Of a stretch of DNA of 64,000 bases, positions 1 through 8,049 are shown piece after piece. The position numbers and the translations under genes were made by a program. Every line of letters starts with the position of its first letter. The first letter of the stretch is position 1. This DNA is from Siccirubricoccus sp. G192 (GTDB lineage: Bacteria > Pseudomonadota > Alphaproteobacteria > Acetobacterales > Acetobacteraceae), in contig NZ_JAHREN010000001.1 of NCBI RefSeq assembly GCF_019084075.1, positions 4,800,501 to 4,864,500 of the forward strand, read 5' to 3'. Below the pieces are notes generated by a model, which was not told where the DNA came from, made no database searches, and saw only the letters and a list, made by a program, of their open reading frames with translations.

Positions 1-118
1 GCGGCAGGCATAGGGCATTTCCCGGCGGCGCCCCCGTCCCCGCATGCCGGGGCAATGCCCGGATGGCGCCACCTTCCCCGCCCGCGCCACATCGGCGGCA
101 GACCTGAAAGGCGCCGCC

Positions 119-1333
119 ATGCCGAGCCCCATCACCCGCCTCGCCGCCGCCGCAGCCTCCGCCCATGCGGCCGACCAATTGGCGCTCGCCGCCCTGCCGC
201 TGCTGGCCACCCTGTCGCTCGGCGCCGGGCCTGGCCTGGTCGGCCTGCTGGTGGCGGCGCAGAGCGCGGCCTGGCTGCTGGTCTCGCTGCCTGCCGGGGC
301 GCTGGTGGACCGCGCCGACCGGCGGCACCTGATGATCCGTGCCCAATGCGCGACCGGGCTCGCCCTGCTGCTGGCGGCGCTGGCCGGCTGGTGGGGCGCC
401 ACGCCGCTACTGGGCCTGGCGGCCTTCCTCGGCAGCGCCGGCACGGTGGTCTTCGCGCTGGCCGCCTTCGCCGCGGTGCCGGCCCTGGCCGCGCGCGGCG
501 GGGAAGCCCTGGTCCCCGCCAATGCCCGGCTGGAACTGGCCCGCGCCCTGGCCACCCTGGCCGCGCCGGTCCTGGCCGGGCTGCTGGCCGCCCGGGCCGG
601 GGAGCCGGCGCTGGCCCTGCTCGCGGCCGGGCTGGCCGCCCTGGGCGCGGCGGCGATCGCGGCGCGCGGCCTGCCGGCCCTGCCCCCGGCCTCATCGCCC
701 AACCGCCCGCCGGTCGGCCGCGCCATCGCCGAGGGCGCCGGCTTCGTCTGGCGCCAGCCGTTGCTGCGCGCCGTGGCGCTTTGCGCCATCGCCTGGAACG
801 GCAGCTTCATGGCGCTGACCGCCGTCTTCGTGCCCTTCGCCCTGACGCGCCTCGGGCTGGATGCGGCCGGCGCCGGCACCGCGCTCGCGGGGTATGGCGC
901 CGGGCTCGTGCTGGGGGCGCTGGCGGCGGGCAGGCTGACCCGGCACCTGGCGCCGCGGGCGCTGCTGGTGGCGGGGCCGGGGCTCTCGGTGGTGGCGGCG
1001 GGCGCGATGCTGGCGGCGCCGGCCCTGCCGGGGCTGCTGCTGCCGGGGCTGACCTGGTTCCTGCTGGGCTTCGGGCCGATGCTCTGGCAGGTGGCGCAGA
1101 CCAGCCTGCGCCAAGCGGTGGCACCGGCGGCGCTGCTCGGGCGGGTGGGGGCCACGATGCAGGCGGCGATCTTCGGCGCGCGGCCGCTGGGTGCGCTGGC
1201 GGGTGGCGCGGTCGCGGCCATGGCGGGGCTGGAGGCGGCGATGGCGCTGGCGGCGGGCGGGTTCTGCCTATCGCTCGCGGTGGTGCTGGCGACACCGCTG
1301 GCGCGGCTGCGGGCGCTGCCGGCGCCGGCCTGA
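119..1333 (+). CDS. MFS transporter, probable drug/solute exporter
   Basis: A 404-residue inner-membrane protein made almost entirely of hydrophobic helices rich in Ala, Leu and Gly, with the loop LVDRADRRHLM at about residues 60-70. This is the classic MFS loop 2-3 signature (D-R-x-D-R-R). The pattern of about 12 membrane segments and the length fit the Major Facilitator Superfamily, of the EntS/DHA-like exporter type. I chose the ATG at 119 because GAAAGG lies 7 bases upstream. Longer in-frame starts (44) have no ribosome site and add a non-hydrophobic leader. The substrate cannot be deduced. The gene stands alone and converges on the reverse-strand operon that follows. Confidence 0.85.
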   Translation: MPSPITRLAAAAASAHAADQLALAALPLLATLSLGAGPGLVGLLVAAQSAAWLLVSLPAGALVDRADRRHLMIRAQCATGLALLLAALAGWWGATPLLGLAAFLGSAGTVVFALAAFAAVPALAARGGEALVPANARLELARALATLAAPVLAGLLAARAGEPALALLAAGLAALGAAAIAARGLPALPPASSPNRPPVGRAIAEGAGFVWRQPLLRAVALCAIAWNGSFMALTAVFVPFALTRLGLDAAGAGTALAGYGAGLVLGALAAGRLTRHLAPRALLVAGPGLSVVAAGAMLAAPALPGLLLPGLTWFLLGFGPMLWQVAQTSLRQAVAPAALLGRVGATMQAAIFGARPLGALAGGAVAAMAGLEAAMALAAGGFCLSLAVVLATPLARLRALPAPA

Positions 1334-1349
1334 CGCGGCTTCCCCCGCT

Positions 1350-1686
1350 TCAGCGCTTGCGCGGCGGCCTTCCCTCCCGCCGGTCCTGCTCCTCCGCCAG
1401 CACCGACCAGATGCGCATATAGGCTTCGTGCCGCCAGCGTTCCGGGACGGAGCCCTTGAAGTTGGTGGCCTTGATCTCGGTTGCCGCCCTGGCCATGGCC
1501 TCCGCCACCCGGGCGCGCGGCAGGGTGGCGCGATAGGCATAGTCGGTGCCGACCCAGGCCTCCACCTGCGCCTCGGGGAAGACGCGCTCGATATCGCCCT
1601 TGAAGCGGCCGCGGACCTTGAGCGTGTCCGGCTCCCCCCGGGTTTGTCACGATGCTGAGGAAGGCTTCGGCCAGGAATATCCACAT
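1350..1686 (-). CDS. small conserved hypothetical protein, frameshifted
   Basis: Two reading frames together give one protein of about 111 residues. The first part starts MWIFLAEAFLSIVTNPG at 1686. The second reads EPDTLKVRGRFKGDIERVFP and ends GRPPRKR at 1350. They join if one base is dropped from the C6 run at 1634-1639 (G6 on the coding strand). The N-terminus and the phrase TDYAYRATLPRARVAEAM resemble a small uncharacterised family I recall in many Alphaproteobacteria, with no assigned function. It starts 3 bases after the Nudix stop, so it is the last gene of the aldolase-Nudix operon. The frameshift is either a real lesion or a sequence error. The other homopolymer frameshifts in this window favour error. 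Confidence 0.6.
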
Positions 1687-1688
1687 GG

Positions 1689-2246
1689 TCAGAATCCCGT
1701 GGTGGCGATGTGCTGAAGCAACGCGGCGACCGGCTTCGCGTCATGCGCATTGGTGAGCCAGGCCGGCAGATCCACCACCGGCACCAACCGCACCGCCTCC
1801 ACCTCCCGGGGATCGAACGCCACCGGCGAGCCGCCGAGGCGCCGCGCCAGGTAGAGCCGGGTCGTCGTGGTGGAGCGGTCGAAGTCGCCGAGCCAGCCGG
1901 TGATGGCGATGCCGAGGCCGGTTTCCTCGAAGCATTCCTTCATCGCCGCCCGCTGCGGGTCGAGCCCCGGCTCGATCCGGCCCTTGGGGAAGGTATGGGC
2001 ATAGCCGCCGAAGCCCTTGGCGGGGTCGATGATCCAGACCCGCCCGTCCGGCTCCAGGATCGCCGCGCCCGCGGCCGGATCGCGGCCGGGCGCGGGCACC
2101 AGGGGCGGCTCGCCGAGCGGCAGGGCGCCCGCCGCCAGGCTCCAGTCATCCGGCGGCGGCCAGGGCGCGAAGGCGACGCCGTGCAAGGCCGCCGGCACCG
2201 CGCCGCCGCTGCGGAATTCCAGCACCGCGCCGCCGGGTCGCGTCAC
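1689..2246 (-). CDS. Nudix hydrolase
   Basis: A 185-residue Nudix-fold protein that probably hydrolyses a nucleoside diphosphate linked to another moiety. The Nudix box lies at residues 89-111 and ends KECFEETGL, keeping the metal-binding E-x-x-E-E core. Two consensus positions are changed: Leu95 sits where the first Glu is expected, and Lys103 replaces Arg. The segment FPKGRIEPG before the box is typical of diphosphoinositol/ADP-sugar Nudix proteins. The start is GTG at 2246, overlapping the aldolase stop (GTGA), so translation is likely coupled. Substrate unknown. Confidence 0.82.
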   Translation of the reverse strand: MTRPGGAVLEFRSGGAVPAALHGVAFAPWPPPDDWSLAAGALPLGEPPLVPAPGRDPAAGAAILEPDGRVWIIDPAKGFGGYAHTFPKGRIEPGLDPQRAAMKECFEETGLGIAITGWLGDFDRSTTTTRLYLARRLGGSPVAFDPREVEAVRLVPVVDLPAWLTNAHDAKPVAALLQHIATTGF

Positions 2247-3031
2247 GCCATGAAGTCCGGCTCGTCCTTCGCCAGGATGCGCTTGATGCTCTCCAGGTGC
2301 AGCCGGGCGCTTTCGCGGTCGCCCTGGCGCATCTGCCGATAGGTCCTTTCCGCCATCTCGCGCGGCACCGGCTTCAGCGGGCGCCCCGTCGCCATGGCCA
2401 GGCGCTGCGCCTCGCAGGCGCGTTCCAGGTAGTAGAGGTCGTCCCAGGCTTCGGCGATGCCGGGGCCGACCACCATGACGCCGTGGTTCTTCATGAAGAC
2501 GATATCGGCCTCGCCAAGGCTGGCGGCGATGCGGTCGCCCTCCTGCTCATCCAGCGCCAGGCCGCCATATTCCTCGTCCACCAGGGTGCGGCCGTAGAAT
2601 TTCAGCGCCGACTGCCCGGCCCAGGCCAGCGGCGGCCCCTCCAGCATCGCCAGGGCGGTGGCATTCGGCATATGCGTGTGGAAGGCTGCCTTCGCGCGCG
2701 GCTTGTTCAGATGCACCCGGGCATGGATGTAGAAGGCTGTGGCCTCCGGCACGCCCTCGCCCGCCACCACATTGCCCCGGAAGTCGCAGATCAGCAGGCG
2801 GGAGGCGGTGATCTCGCCGAAGGCCCAGCCATAGGGATTCACCAGGAACAGGTCGTCGCGGCCGGGCACGACGAAGCTCAGATGGTTGCAGATCCCCTCA
2901 TGCAGGCCGAGCCGCGCGGCCATGCGGAAGCAGGCGGCGAGGTCGATCCGCGCCTGCCGCACCGCCTCGGCATCGAGATCCGAGTTGCGCAGCAGGGCAG
3001 GCGCGGCGGGCGCGCCGAGGGCATGGGCCAT
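2243..3031 (-). CDS. class II aldolase/adducin family protein
   Basis: A 262-residue cytosolic protein of the fuculose-phosphate aldolase/adducin fold. The zinc-ligand histidines are visible at His118 and His120 (FHTHMPNA) and His183 (KNHGVMV), with Glu95 preceding in a VPEATAF segment. The N-terminal part LGLHEGICNHLSF is also characteristic. Members cleave or epimerise sugar phosphates or act on other hydroxy acids, and the exact substrate is unknown. I chose ATG at 3031, which has GGAGA upstream. An extra 19 in-frame residues upstream look like leader. It is the first gene of an overlapping operon with the Nudix gene. Confidence 0.85.
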   Translation of the reverse strand: MAHALGAPAAPALLRNSDLDAEAVRQARIDLAACFRMAARLGLHEGICNHLSFVVPGRDDLFLVNPYGWAFGEITASRLLICDFRGNVVAGEGVPEATAFYIHARVHLNKPRAKAAFHTHMPNATALAMLEGPPLAWAGQSALKFYGRTLVDEEYGGLALDEQEGDRIAASLGEADIVFMKNHGVMVVGPGIAEAWDDLYYLERACEAQRLAMATGRPLKPVPREMAERTYRQMRQGDRESARLHLESIKRILAKDEPDFMA

Positions 3032-3109
3032 GGGGCTGTCTCCGGGAAGGTCAGGGGGGAAATTCGCAGGCGATGGCGATTCCGGCAAGCCGGGACCCCC
3101 GGCGCGACC

Positions 3110-3394
3110 TCAGAACGGATAGGGCGCCCAGCCGCGCCGGACTTCGCGCTGCCTTTCCCAGCGCTCGACCTGGTCGCGTGTGAGGGCCCGCCGCTGCTCG
3201 CGCGGGCCGTTCCAGAAGCGGTCCGCCGCCTCCTTCTCCCGCTGGCGGTCCCACCAGGCATCGAAGTCGCGGGGCTGCGCGGCCGGTTCGGCGCGCGGGG
3301 GCTCCGCCGGAATCGGGCGCGACGGCTCCGCGGCCTGGCACGAGGCGGCCAGCAGCAGCAGGGCAAGGGCATCGCGGCGGCGCACCCCGCCCAT
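3110..3394 (-). CDS. putative small lipoprotein
   Basis: About 94 residues. The N-terminus is basic (MGGVRRRD), followed by a short hydrophobic stretch ALALLLLAAS and a Cys, which fits a lipobox (A-A-S-C). The mature part is Pro/Ala-rich and then strongly charged, with DAWWDRQREKEAADRFW and RDQVERWERQRE suggesting an amphipathic helix. The segment DAWWDRQREKEAADRFW reads like a real protein, not a GC shadow. It is transcribed divergently from the VOC gene and lies just upstream of the aldolase operon, with which it may be co-transcribed. The start could also be 21 bases further upstream. No function recognised. Confidence 0.5.
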   Translation of the reverse strand: MGGVRRRDALALLLLAASCQAAEPSRPIPAEPPRAEPAAQPRDFDAWWDRQREKEAADRFWNGPREQRRALTRDQVERWERQREVRRGWAPYPF

Positions 3395-3465
3395 ATCGGC
3401 GGCCGATGCGGCCATCGCCAGGGCGGGCTTGCGCCGCGCCCCCCGGCCGGGCCGAGGATCGGGCC

Positions 3466-3895
3466 ATGCCCGAGCAAGCCCCCCCCGCCCCTCTCCGGCG
3501 TGCTGGAAACCGCGCTCTATGTGGACGACATGGACCGCGCCCGCGCCTTCTATGAAACCGTGCTGGGCCTCTCGCCCATGTTCCGGGACGAGCGGCTCAC
3601 CGCCTATCCGGTCGGCGGGCGCAGCGCGCTGCTGATCTTCCACCGCGGCGCCGCGACCCATACCGCGCACCTGCCCGGCGGCACCATCCCGCCGCATGAC
3701 GGCGCCGGGCCAATCCATTGCGCGCTCTCGATCGCCGCCGCCGACCTGCCGGCCTGGCAGGCGCGCCTCGCCGCGCATGGCGTGGCGGAGGAAGGCCGGA
3801 CGGATTGGCCACGCGGCAGCATCAGCATCTATTTCCGCGACCCGGACGGGCACCTGCTGGAGCTTGCCACGCCGGGCCTCTGGCCGATCTACTGA
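3466..3895 (+). CDS. VOC (glyoxalase/bleomycin resistance) family protein, frameshifted
   Basis: Encodes one vicinal-oxygen-chelate domain of about 142 residues: VLETALYVDDMDRARAFYE, then a central HCALSI strand, and a C-terminal SISIYFRDPDGHLLELATPG, which is the standard last VOC module with its metal-ligand Glu. The well-placed ATG at 3466 (GAGGA upstream) reads MPEQAPPAPL and then leaves the domain frame. Removing one C from the C8 run at 3479-3486 restores continuity. Without the repair, translation of the domain would need an unsupported GTG near 3499. Members act in glyoxal detoxification, ring cleavage or antibiotic binding. The exact role is unknown. Confidence 0.75.
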
Positions 3896-3924
3896 CGGCA
3901 GCCACGGCAGGAGGAAGCGCGCCC

Positions 3925-4704
3925 ATGCGACACGCCCCGGCACGACGCGGGTTGCTGGCACTGGCCGCGCTGCTGCCATGGCGATGGGCGGCGGCGCAGG
4001 AGGCCCCGCCGCTCCGGGTGCTCGGCACCGGCGCCGTGGAGCATCCCGTGCACGACCTGATCCCGGGCTTCACCCGCGCCACCGGCCACCGCGTGGTGCA
4101 GGCCACCGGCAATGCCGGTGCCGTCGCCGCCCGCATCCGCGCGGGCGAGGCCGCCGACCTCGTGCTCAACAGCGCCGCGCAGATCGAGGCCATGGCGCGC
4201 GAGGGCCTGGTGCGGGGCGAGAGCCGCGCCGAGCTCGGCCGCATGCGCATCGGCCTCGCGGCGCGGGAGGGTGCGCCCGCCCCGGATATCGCCACGCCCG
4301 AGGCGCTGCGCGCCGCGCTGCTCGCCGCCCCGGTCCTGGCCTATTCCGATGGCTCGCGCGGCGCCACCACGGGCATCCATCTCGACCGGCTTTTCGCCCA
4401 ATGGAATATCGCCGAGACGCTGCGGCCGCGCAGCCTGCTGTTCCAGCAGGGGCTCGCCGCGGTGCAGGCGGTGGCGGAAGGCCGCGCCGCCCTGGTGATG
4501 ACGCAGATCAGCGAGATCGTGGTGGTGCCCGGCGTCACCCTGGTCGGCCCACTGCCGGAGGCGGTGAACCTGGTCACGCCCTATCTCGGCGCGGTGGCGA
4601 CCCGTGCCACGGACCCGGCAGGCGCGGCGGCGCTGCTGCAGTACCTCACCGGGCCGGAGGGGACCGCGCGCTTCCGGGCGGCCGGTTTCGCGGTGGGCGG
4701 ATAG
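3925..4704 (+). CDS. ModA-like extracellular solute-binding protein
   Basis: A 259-residue periplasmic protein. A signal peptide (MRHAPARRGLLALAALLPWR..AAAQ) covers about residues 1-24. The mature part follows the molybdate-binding protein pattern: VLGTGAVEHPVHDLIPGFTR, the ligand-loop region NAGAVAARI, AADLVLNSAAQIEAM, and a late YLGAVATRA...LLQYLTGPEG module as in ModA-like proteins. A strong GGAGGAAG site lies just before the ATG. No modB or modC permease genes are next to it, so it may bind another ligand or work with a distant transporter. It belongs to the broad PBP-like group more safely than to ModA itself. Confidence 0.75.
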   Translation: MRHAPARRGLLALAALLPWRWAAAQEAPPLRVLGTGAVEHPVHDLIPGFTRATGHRVVQATGNAGAVAARIRAGEAADLVLNSAAQIEAMAREGLVRGESRAELGRMRIGLAAREGAPAPDIATPEALRAALLAAPVLAYSDGSRGATTGIHLDRLFAQWNIAETLRPRSLLFQQGLAAVQAVAEGRAALVMTQISEIVVVPGVTLVGPLPEAVNLVTPYLGAVATRATDPAGAAALLQYLTGPEGTARFRAAGFAVGG

Positions 4705-4791
4705 GCTTTCAATGATTCCAAAGGGTTACGACAGGGGGCCGCTGCGGCGGAAACCGAGGGCATCGTTTCGGACAAATCGGTTCCGTTGACT

Positions 4792-4807
4792 ATATTCGGG
4801 TGAATAT
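4792..4807. promoter_or_regulatory. inverted repeat immediately before the HEPN start codon
   Basis: ATATTC and GAATAT form perfect 6-base arms separated by GGGT, three bases before the ATG at 4810. There is no Shine-Dalgarno motif here, and TTGAC occurs at 4786-4790. The position suits an operator or an autoregulatory site for the following gene. This is inference from symmetry and location only. Confidence 0.3.
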
Positions 4808-4809
4808 TC

Positions 4810-5547
4810 ATGGCACCTCAACCCTTATCATCTGCGCTGCCTAAGATCGGGAAAGGAGAGTGGAGCATCAACTTTGGCATGGACGCCATGAAGGCCCGCC
4901 GAGAGCACGCCGAACTCATTGCCGGAACTATAGCGGCATGGTCACAGGTCGAGGCTCAAATGGGGATTGTTCTGGCATCAATGCTGCACACGAAGTCTGG
5001 CCCCTTCGTGATAATGTACTCTGCCATAGAAAGCCAAACTGCTCAGTTCGCAGTTCTAGATGCTACAGCGAAGGACACGCTATCAAAGGGCGATGCCGAC
5101 CTGTTCTGCGCGTCCACCATTGCCATCAGAAGGGCTTCTTCTCATAGAAACAAATTCGCTCATCGTATCTGGGGCATCACCAATAAGTTTCCTGAGAGTA
5201 TACTACTTGCCAAGTCCAATGTCCTTTGGAATTTCCAGGCCCAATTTAGTGCTGAACTTATGTTAAACTCCCCTGCCGATACTAACTTTCCAAAGACGGA
5301 TTTCAGCGAAATCTATGCATACAAGATACAGGACCTTCTAGAGGCGCGCGAGGCCACCATCAGGGCGCATCTCATTGCTCATGACTTGTCTATTCTTGTT
5401 GGGCCGATAAAGCACGCCCGCGAGCTAGCGCGCACCCGGCTAGAAAGTGAGCCTGAAATTCGGTCAATCCTGGACAAAGCCCGGGATTTTGGTCTTCTTC
5501 TTCCAGAAGCACTTCTACGACTGCCTGATAGAGACGACGTGTACTAA
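4810..5547 (+). CDS. HEPN-domain-like protein in an AT-richer island
   Basis: A mainly helical 245-residue protein with visibly more A/T and different codon use than every neighbour, suggesting horizontal transfer. It contains RNKFAH at residues 113-118, which matches the R-[N]-x3-H active-site motif of HEPN ribonucleases. It is preceded by a helix with WSQVEAQMGIVLASML (about 44-59), as is usual in HEPN folds. HEPN proteins act as RNA-cleaving toxins or defence effectors. No nucleotidyltransferase (MNT) antitoxin or other defence gene is adjacent, so the role is open. The start at 4810 has no clear ribosome site. I infer the family from the motif and helix pattern, not from a search. Confidence 0.6.
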   Translation: MAPQPLSSALPKIGKGEWSINFGMDAMKARREHAELIAGTIAAWSQVEAQMGIVLASMLHTKSGPFVIMYSAIESQTAQFAVLDATAKDTLSKGDADLFCASTIAIRRASSHRNKFAHRIWGITNKFPESILLAKSNVLWNFQAQFSAELMLNSPADTNFPKTDFSEIYAYKIQDLLEAREATIRAHLIAHDLSILVGPIKHARELARTRLESEPEIRSILDKARDFGLLLPEALLRLPDRDDVY

Positions 5548-5820
5548 CCAAAGCCACATCCGTCCAGGATGGGGCAATGGGATTAATTTCAAAATGCTCC
5601 GCACTTATGGCGCGGACCATTTCATCCATCAACCCTCTAATAAACAATGAACTTGCGCTAACCTGCCCCGCTCACGACAACATGTGGGCCTTGTGGCATC
5701 GACGACGTAGTTGGTGTTATATTCCTATGCCCCGCCCCTGCCCGGATCGCAAGCCCGCGCCTTGCCCGCCGGCCGCGCCCGGCGTAGTCCCGCAGACTCC
5801 GGAAGCGGCAGGCGGGCAGG
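5548..5820. other. AT-richer intergenic tail of the HEPN island
   Basis: The composition stays AT-rich to about 5730 and then returns abruptly to the normal GC-rich style before the amidohydrolase start. I see no tRNA, direct repeat or integrase. A TATATT lies near 5718 but lacks a convincing -35 partner. A reverse-strand open frame (5390-5647) begins here and runs antisense into the HEPN gene. It is not supported as a gene. Confidence 0.4.
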
Positions 5821-7065
5821 ATGAGCGGCACCAATCAGCGGATCGACGGCAAGCGCCTCTGGGACAGCCTGATGGCCATGGCGGAGATCGGCGCCACGCC
5901 GAAGGGCGGCGTCCGCCGCCTGACCCTCACCGAGGTGGACCGCCAGGGCCGCGAGCGTTTTGCCGAGTGGTGCCGGGCGCTCGGCCTGACGGTGCGGGTG
6001 GATGCCATCGGCAATATGTTCGCCCGCCGCGAGGGCCGCTACCCAGAGCGCCCGCCGGTGCTGTTCGGCAGCCATCTCGACAGCCAGCCCTCGGGCGGGA
6101 AATTCGACGGCGCGCTCGGCGTCATCGCCGGGCTGGAGGTGATGCGCAGCCTGCACGACCTCGGCATCACCACCGAGGCGCCGCTGGAACTGGTGAACTG
6201 GACCGATGAGGAAGGCAGCCGCTTCGGCCATTCCCTGATGGGCAGCGGCGTCTGGGCCGGCGTCTATCCGCAGGACAAGGTCTATGCCCTGCCGGATGTG
6301 GAGGGCGTCACGGTCGGCCAAGCGCTGGACCAGATCGGCTACAAGGGGCCGCACAAGGCCGAGCCCTTCCCCGCCGATGCCTATTTCGAACTGCATATCG
6401 AGCAGGGCCCGATCCTGGAGCGGGAGGCCAAGCAGATCGGCATCGTCACCGGCGCCCAGGCGCAGGTCTGGTGGGATGCGCGCGTGCTGGGCCAGGACAG
6501 CCATGCCGGCACCACGCCGCCCTCCGCCCGCAGGGATGCCCTGGTCTGCGCCGCCCGCATCATCGACCTGGTGGACCGCATGATGCGTGCCCGCGGCGAG
6601 GACGGACGCGGCACGGTGGGCTTCCTGCAAGTATTGCCGAACAGCCGCAACGTGGTGCCTGGCGAGGTGCGCTTCAGCGTCGAATTCCGCCACCCCGACA
6701 CCGCCGAGATCGAGCGCCTGGCCGCGCAATTCCCGCGCGAGGCCGGCTTCATCGCCCGCGATTGCGGCCTGCCGCTGGAACTGCACGAGCTGTTCCGCTT
6801 CCCCGCCCAGCCCTTCGATGCGGGCTGCGTCGATCTGGTGCGCCAGGCCGCGGCGCGGCTCGGCCTGCCGGCGCGGGAGATCGTGAGCGGCGCCGGGCAT
6901 GACGCGGTCTATGTGGCGCGGCGCGTGCCGACGGCGATGATCTTCACCCCCTGCAAGGACGGCCTCAGCCACAACGAGGAAGAGAGCATCCTGCCGGAGG
7001 AGGCGGAAGCGGGCTGCCAAGTGCTGTTCGAGGCGGTGGTGGCGCGGGCGAACCGGGCGGTGTGA
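5821..7065 (+). CDS. Zn-dependent M20-family amidohydrolase (N-carbamoyl-L-amino acid hydrolase type)
   Basis: A 414-residue cytosolic enzyme of the hydantoinase/carbamoylase branch of peptidase family M20, which releases ammonia/CO2 from carbamoyl or ureido substrates. Metal ligands are visible: His85 and Asp87 in GSHLDSQPSGG, Asp96 in KFDGALG, Glu130-Glu131 in NWTDEEGSRF and His192 in LHIEQGP. The dimerisation/substrate motif HAGTTPP and the late SGAGHDA follow, with the final metal His in GLSHNEEE. Full family length with no lesion. It may act in pyrimidine, hydantoin or ureide breakdown. No partner hydantoinase gene is near, so the substrate is uncertain. Confidence 0.88.
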   Translation: MSGTNQRIDGKRLWDSLMAMAEIGATPKGGVRRLTLTEVDRQGRERFAEWCRALGLTVRVDAIGNMFARREGRYPERPPVLFGSHLDSQPSGGKFDGALGVIAGLEVMRSLHDLGITTEAPLELVNWTDEEGSRFGHSLMGSGVWAGVYPQDKVYALPDVEGVTVGQALDQIGYKGPHKAEPFPADAYFELHIEQGPILEREAKQIGIVTGAQAQVWWDARVLGQDSHAGTTPPSARRDALVCAARIIDLVDRMMRARGEDGRGTVGFLQVLPNSRNVVPGEVRFSVEFRHPDTAEIERLAAQFPREAGFIARDCGLPLELHELFRFPAQPFDAGCVDLVRQAAARLGLPAREIVSGAGHDAVYVARRVPTAMIFTPCKDGLSHNEEESILPEEAEAGCQVLFEAVVARANRAV

Positions 7066-7121
7066 TCGCGGTGTGATCCCAGCGCAAGGCCGGGCAAGGC
7101 ACGGCACGGGACCGGTTCGCA

Positions 7122-7134
7122 CCCCCCTGAGGGG
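7122..7134. terminator. short GC hairpin between convergent genes
   Basis: CCCC-TGA-GGGG with an extra two C on the left, followed by a GGTT-CGGA-AACC mini-stem. It lies between the forward amidohydrolase and the reverse VIT gene, so it could end both transcripts. There is no T run and the stem is short. Confidence 0.3.
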
Positions 7135-7153
7135 ATCGGGTTCGGAAACCGGG

Positions 7154-7900
7154 TCAGCCCCCGACCCAGCGCGCCACCAGGAAGGCGGTGGCCGCGGCCA
7201 GGCCGCCGATCAGCAGGGTCTGCAGGGCCCCGCGCAATGGCGGCAGGCCGGTGGCGCGGGCCTTCAGCCAGCCGAAGCCGAGCAGCGCCGTGCCGGTCAG
7301 GCCGCAGGAGGCCGCCAGGGCCGGCAACGTCTCGGCCAGGACCATATAGGGGGCGAGCGGGATCAGCCCGCCCACCACATAGGCGCCGCCGATGGTGGCC
7401 GCGCTCTGCGCCGCCCGGCCGGGCGCGGGCTCGGCGATCTCCAGCTCGAAGCGCATCATGAAATCCACCCAGCGCCGGCGGTCGCTGGCAATGGCCTCTG
7501 TGGCCCGCGCCAGGGTCTCGCCGCGCAGCCCGTAGCGGTGCAGGAGGGCCGAGACCTCCCATTTCTCGCGCTCCGGATAGTCCCTGGTTTCCTGCTCCTC
7601 GCGTGCCCTTTCGGTGACGTAGTGCTGCGCATCGGTGCGGGCGGCGAGGTAGCCGCCGAGCCCCATGGCGACGCAGCCGGCGGCGATCTCGGCCATGCCC
7701 GCGGTGACGATCAGCGGATTGGCGGCCACCGCCCCGGAGAGGCCGGCCGCCAGGGCGAAGGGCACCGTCAGCCCGTCCGCCGTGCCGATCACCAGGTCGC
7801 GCACGGTCTGGGAGGCGGTGAAATGCTGCTCCCCCTCCGGCGGCCCGGGGGGCTGGGGCGGCAATCCCTCGCGGTAGGGGCTGGGCACGGGGGAATCCAT
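7154..7900 (-). CDS. VIT1/CCC1-family membrane transporter
   Basis: A 248-residue protein resembling the vacuolar iron transporter family, which moves Fe(II) or Mn(II). It begins with a soluble, Pro-rich leader. Then comes VRDLVIGTADGLTVPFALAAGLSGA, the hallmark first helix of VIT proteins with its conserved Asp, and AEIAAGCVAMGLGGYLAARTDAQHY. A soluble helical insert rich in Glu and Arg follows (ERAREEQETRDYPEREKWEV, about 97-116), where the family has its metal-binding domain. Three C-terminal helices complete the fold. No clear ribosome site precedes the ATG. It lies divergent from the chemoreceptor and convergent with the amidohydrolase. Confidence 0.82.
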   Translation of the reverse strand: MDSPVPSPYREGLPPQPPGPPEGEQHFTASQTVRDLVIGTADGLTVPFALAAGLSGAVAANPLIVTAGMAEIAAGCVAMGLGGYLAARTDAQHYVTERAREEQETRDYPEREKWEVSALLHRYGLRGETLARATEAIASDRRRWVDFMMRFELEIAEPAPGRAAQSAATIGGAYVVGGLIPLAPYMVLAETLPALAASCGLTGTALLGFGWLKARATGLPPLRGALQTLLIGGLAAATAFLVARWVGG

Positions 7901-8049
7901 GGGCGGAGGCTACCCCGCCAGGGGGGTTGGGCCGCCAGGGCGGTGGGCAGGGCGGCGGGCCGCCTGACGCGCGCGGGGCTTAACCGAACGGCAAAGGGTA
8001 GCGGCGCCCAATCGCAGGCGCTCTCCTGCCCATCGCGAAGGAACCGGCC

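Noticed and set aside
5390..5647. An 85-residue reverse-strand open frame antisense to the end of the HEPN gene
   Set aside because: It has a weak AGAGGG near its start and ordinary-looking residues, so it could be a small antisense gene, but no homology or motif can be seen and it overlaps a better-supported gene.
4705..5820. The AT-richer HEPN island as an integrated phage or IS element
   Set aside because: There are no integrase, transposase, terminal repeats or tRNA attachment site. It may be an old insertion but the ends cannot be defined.
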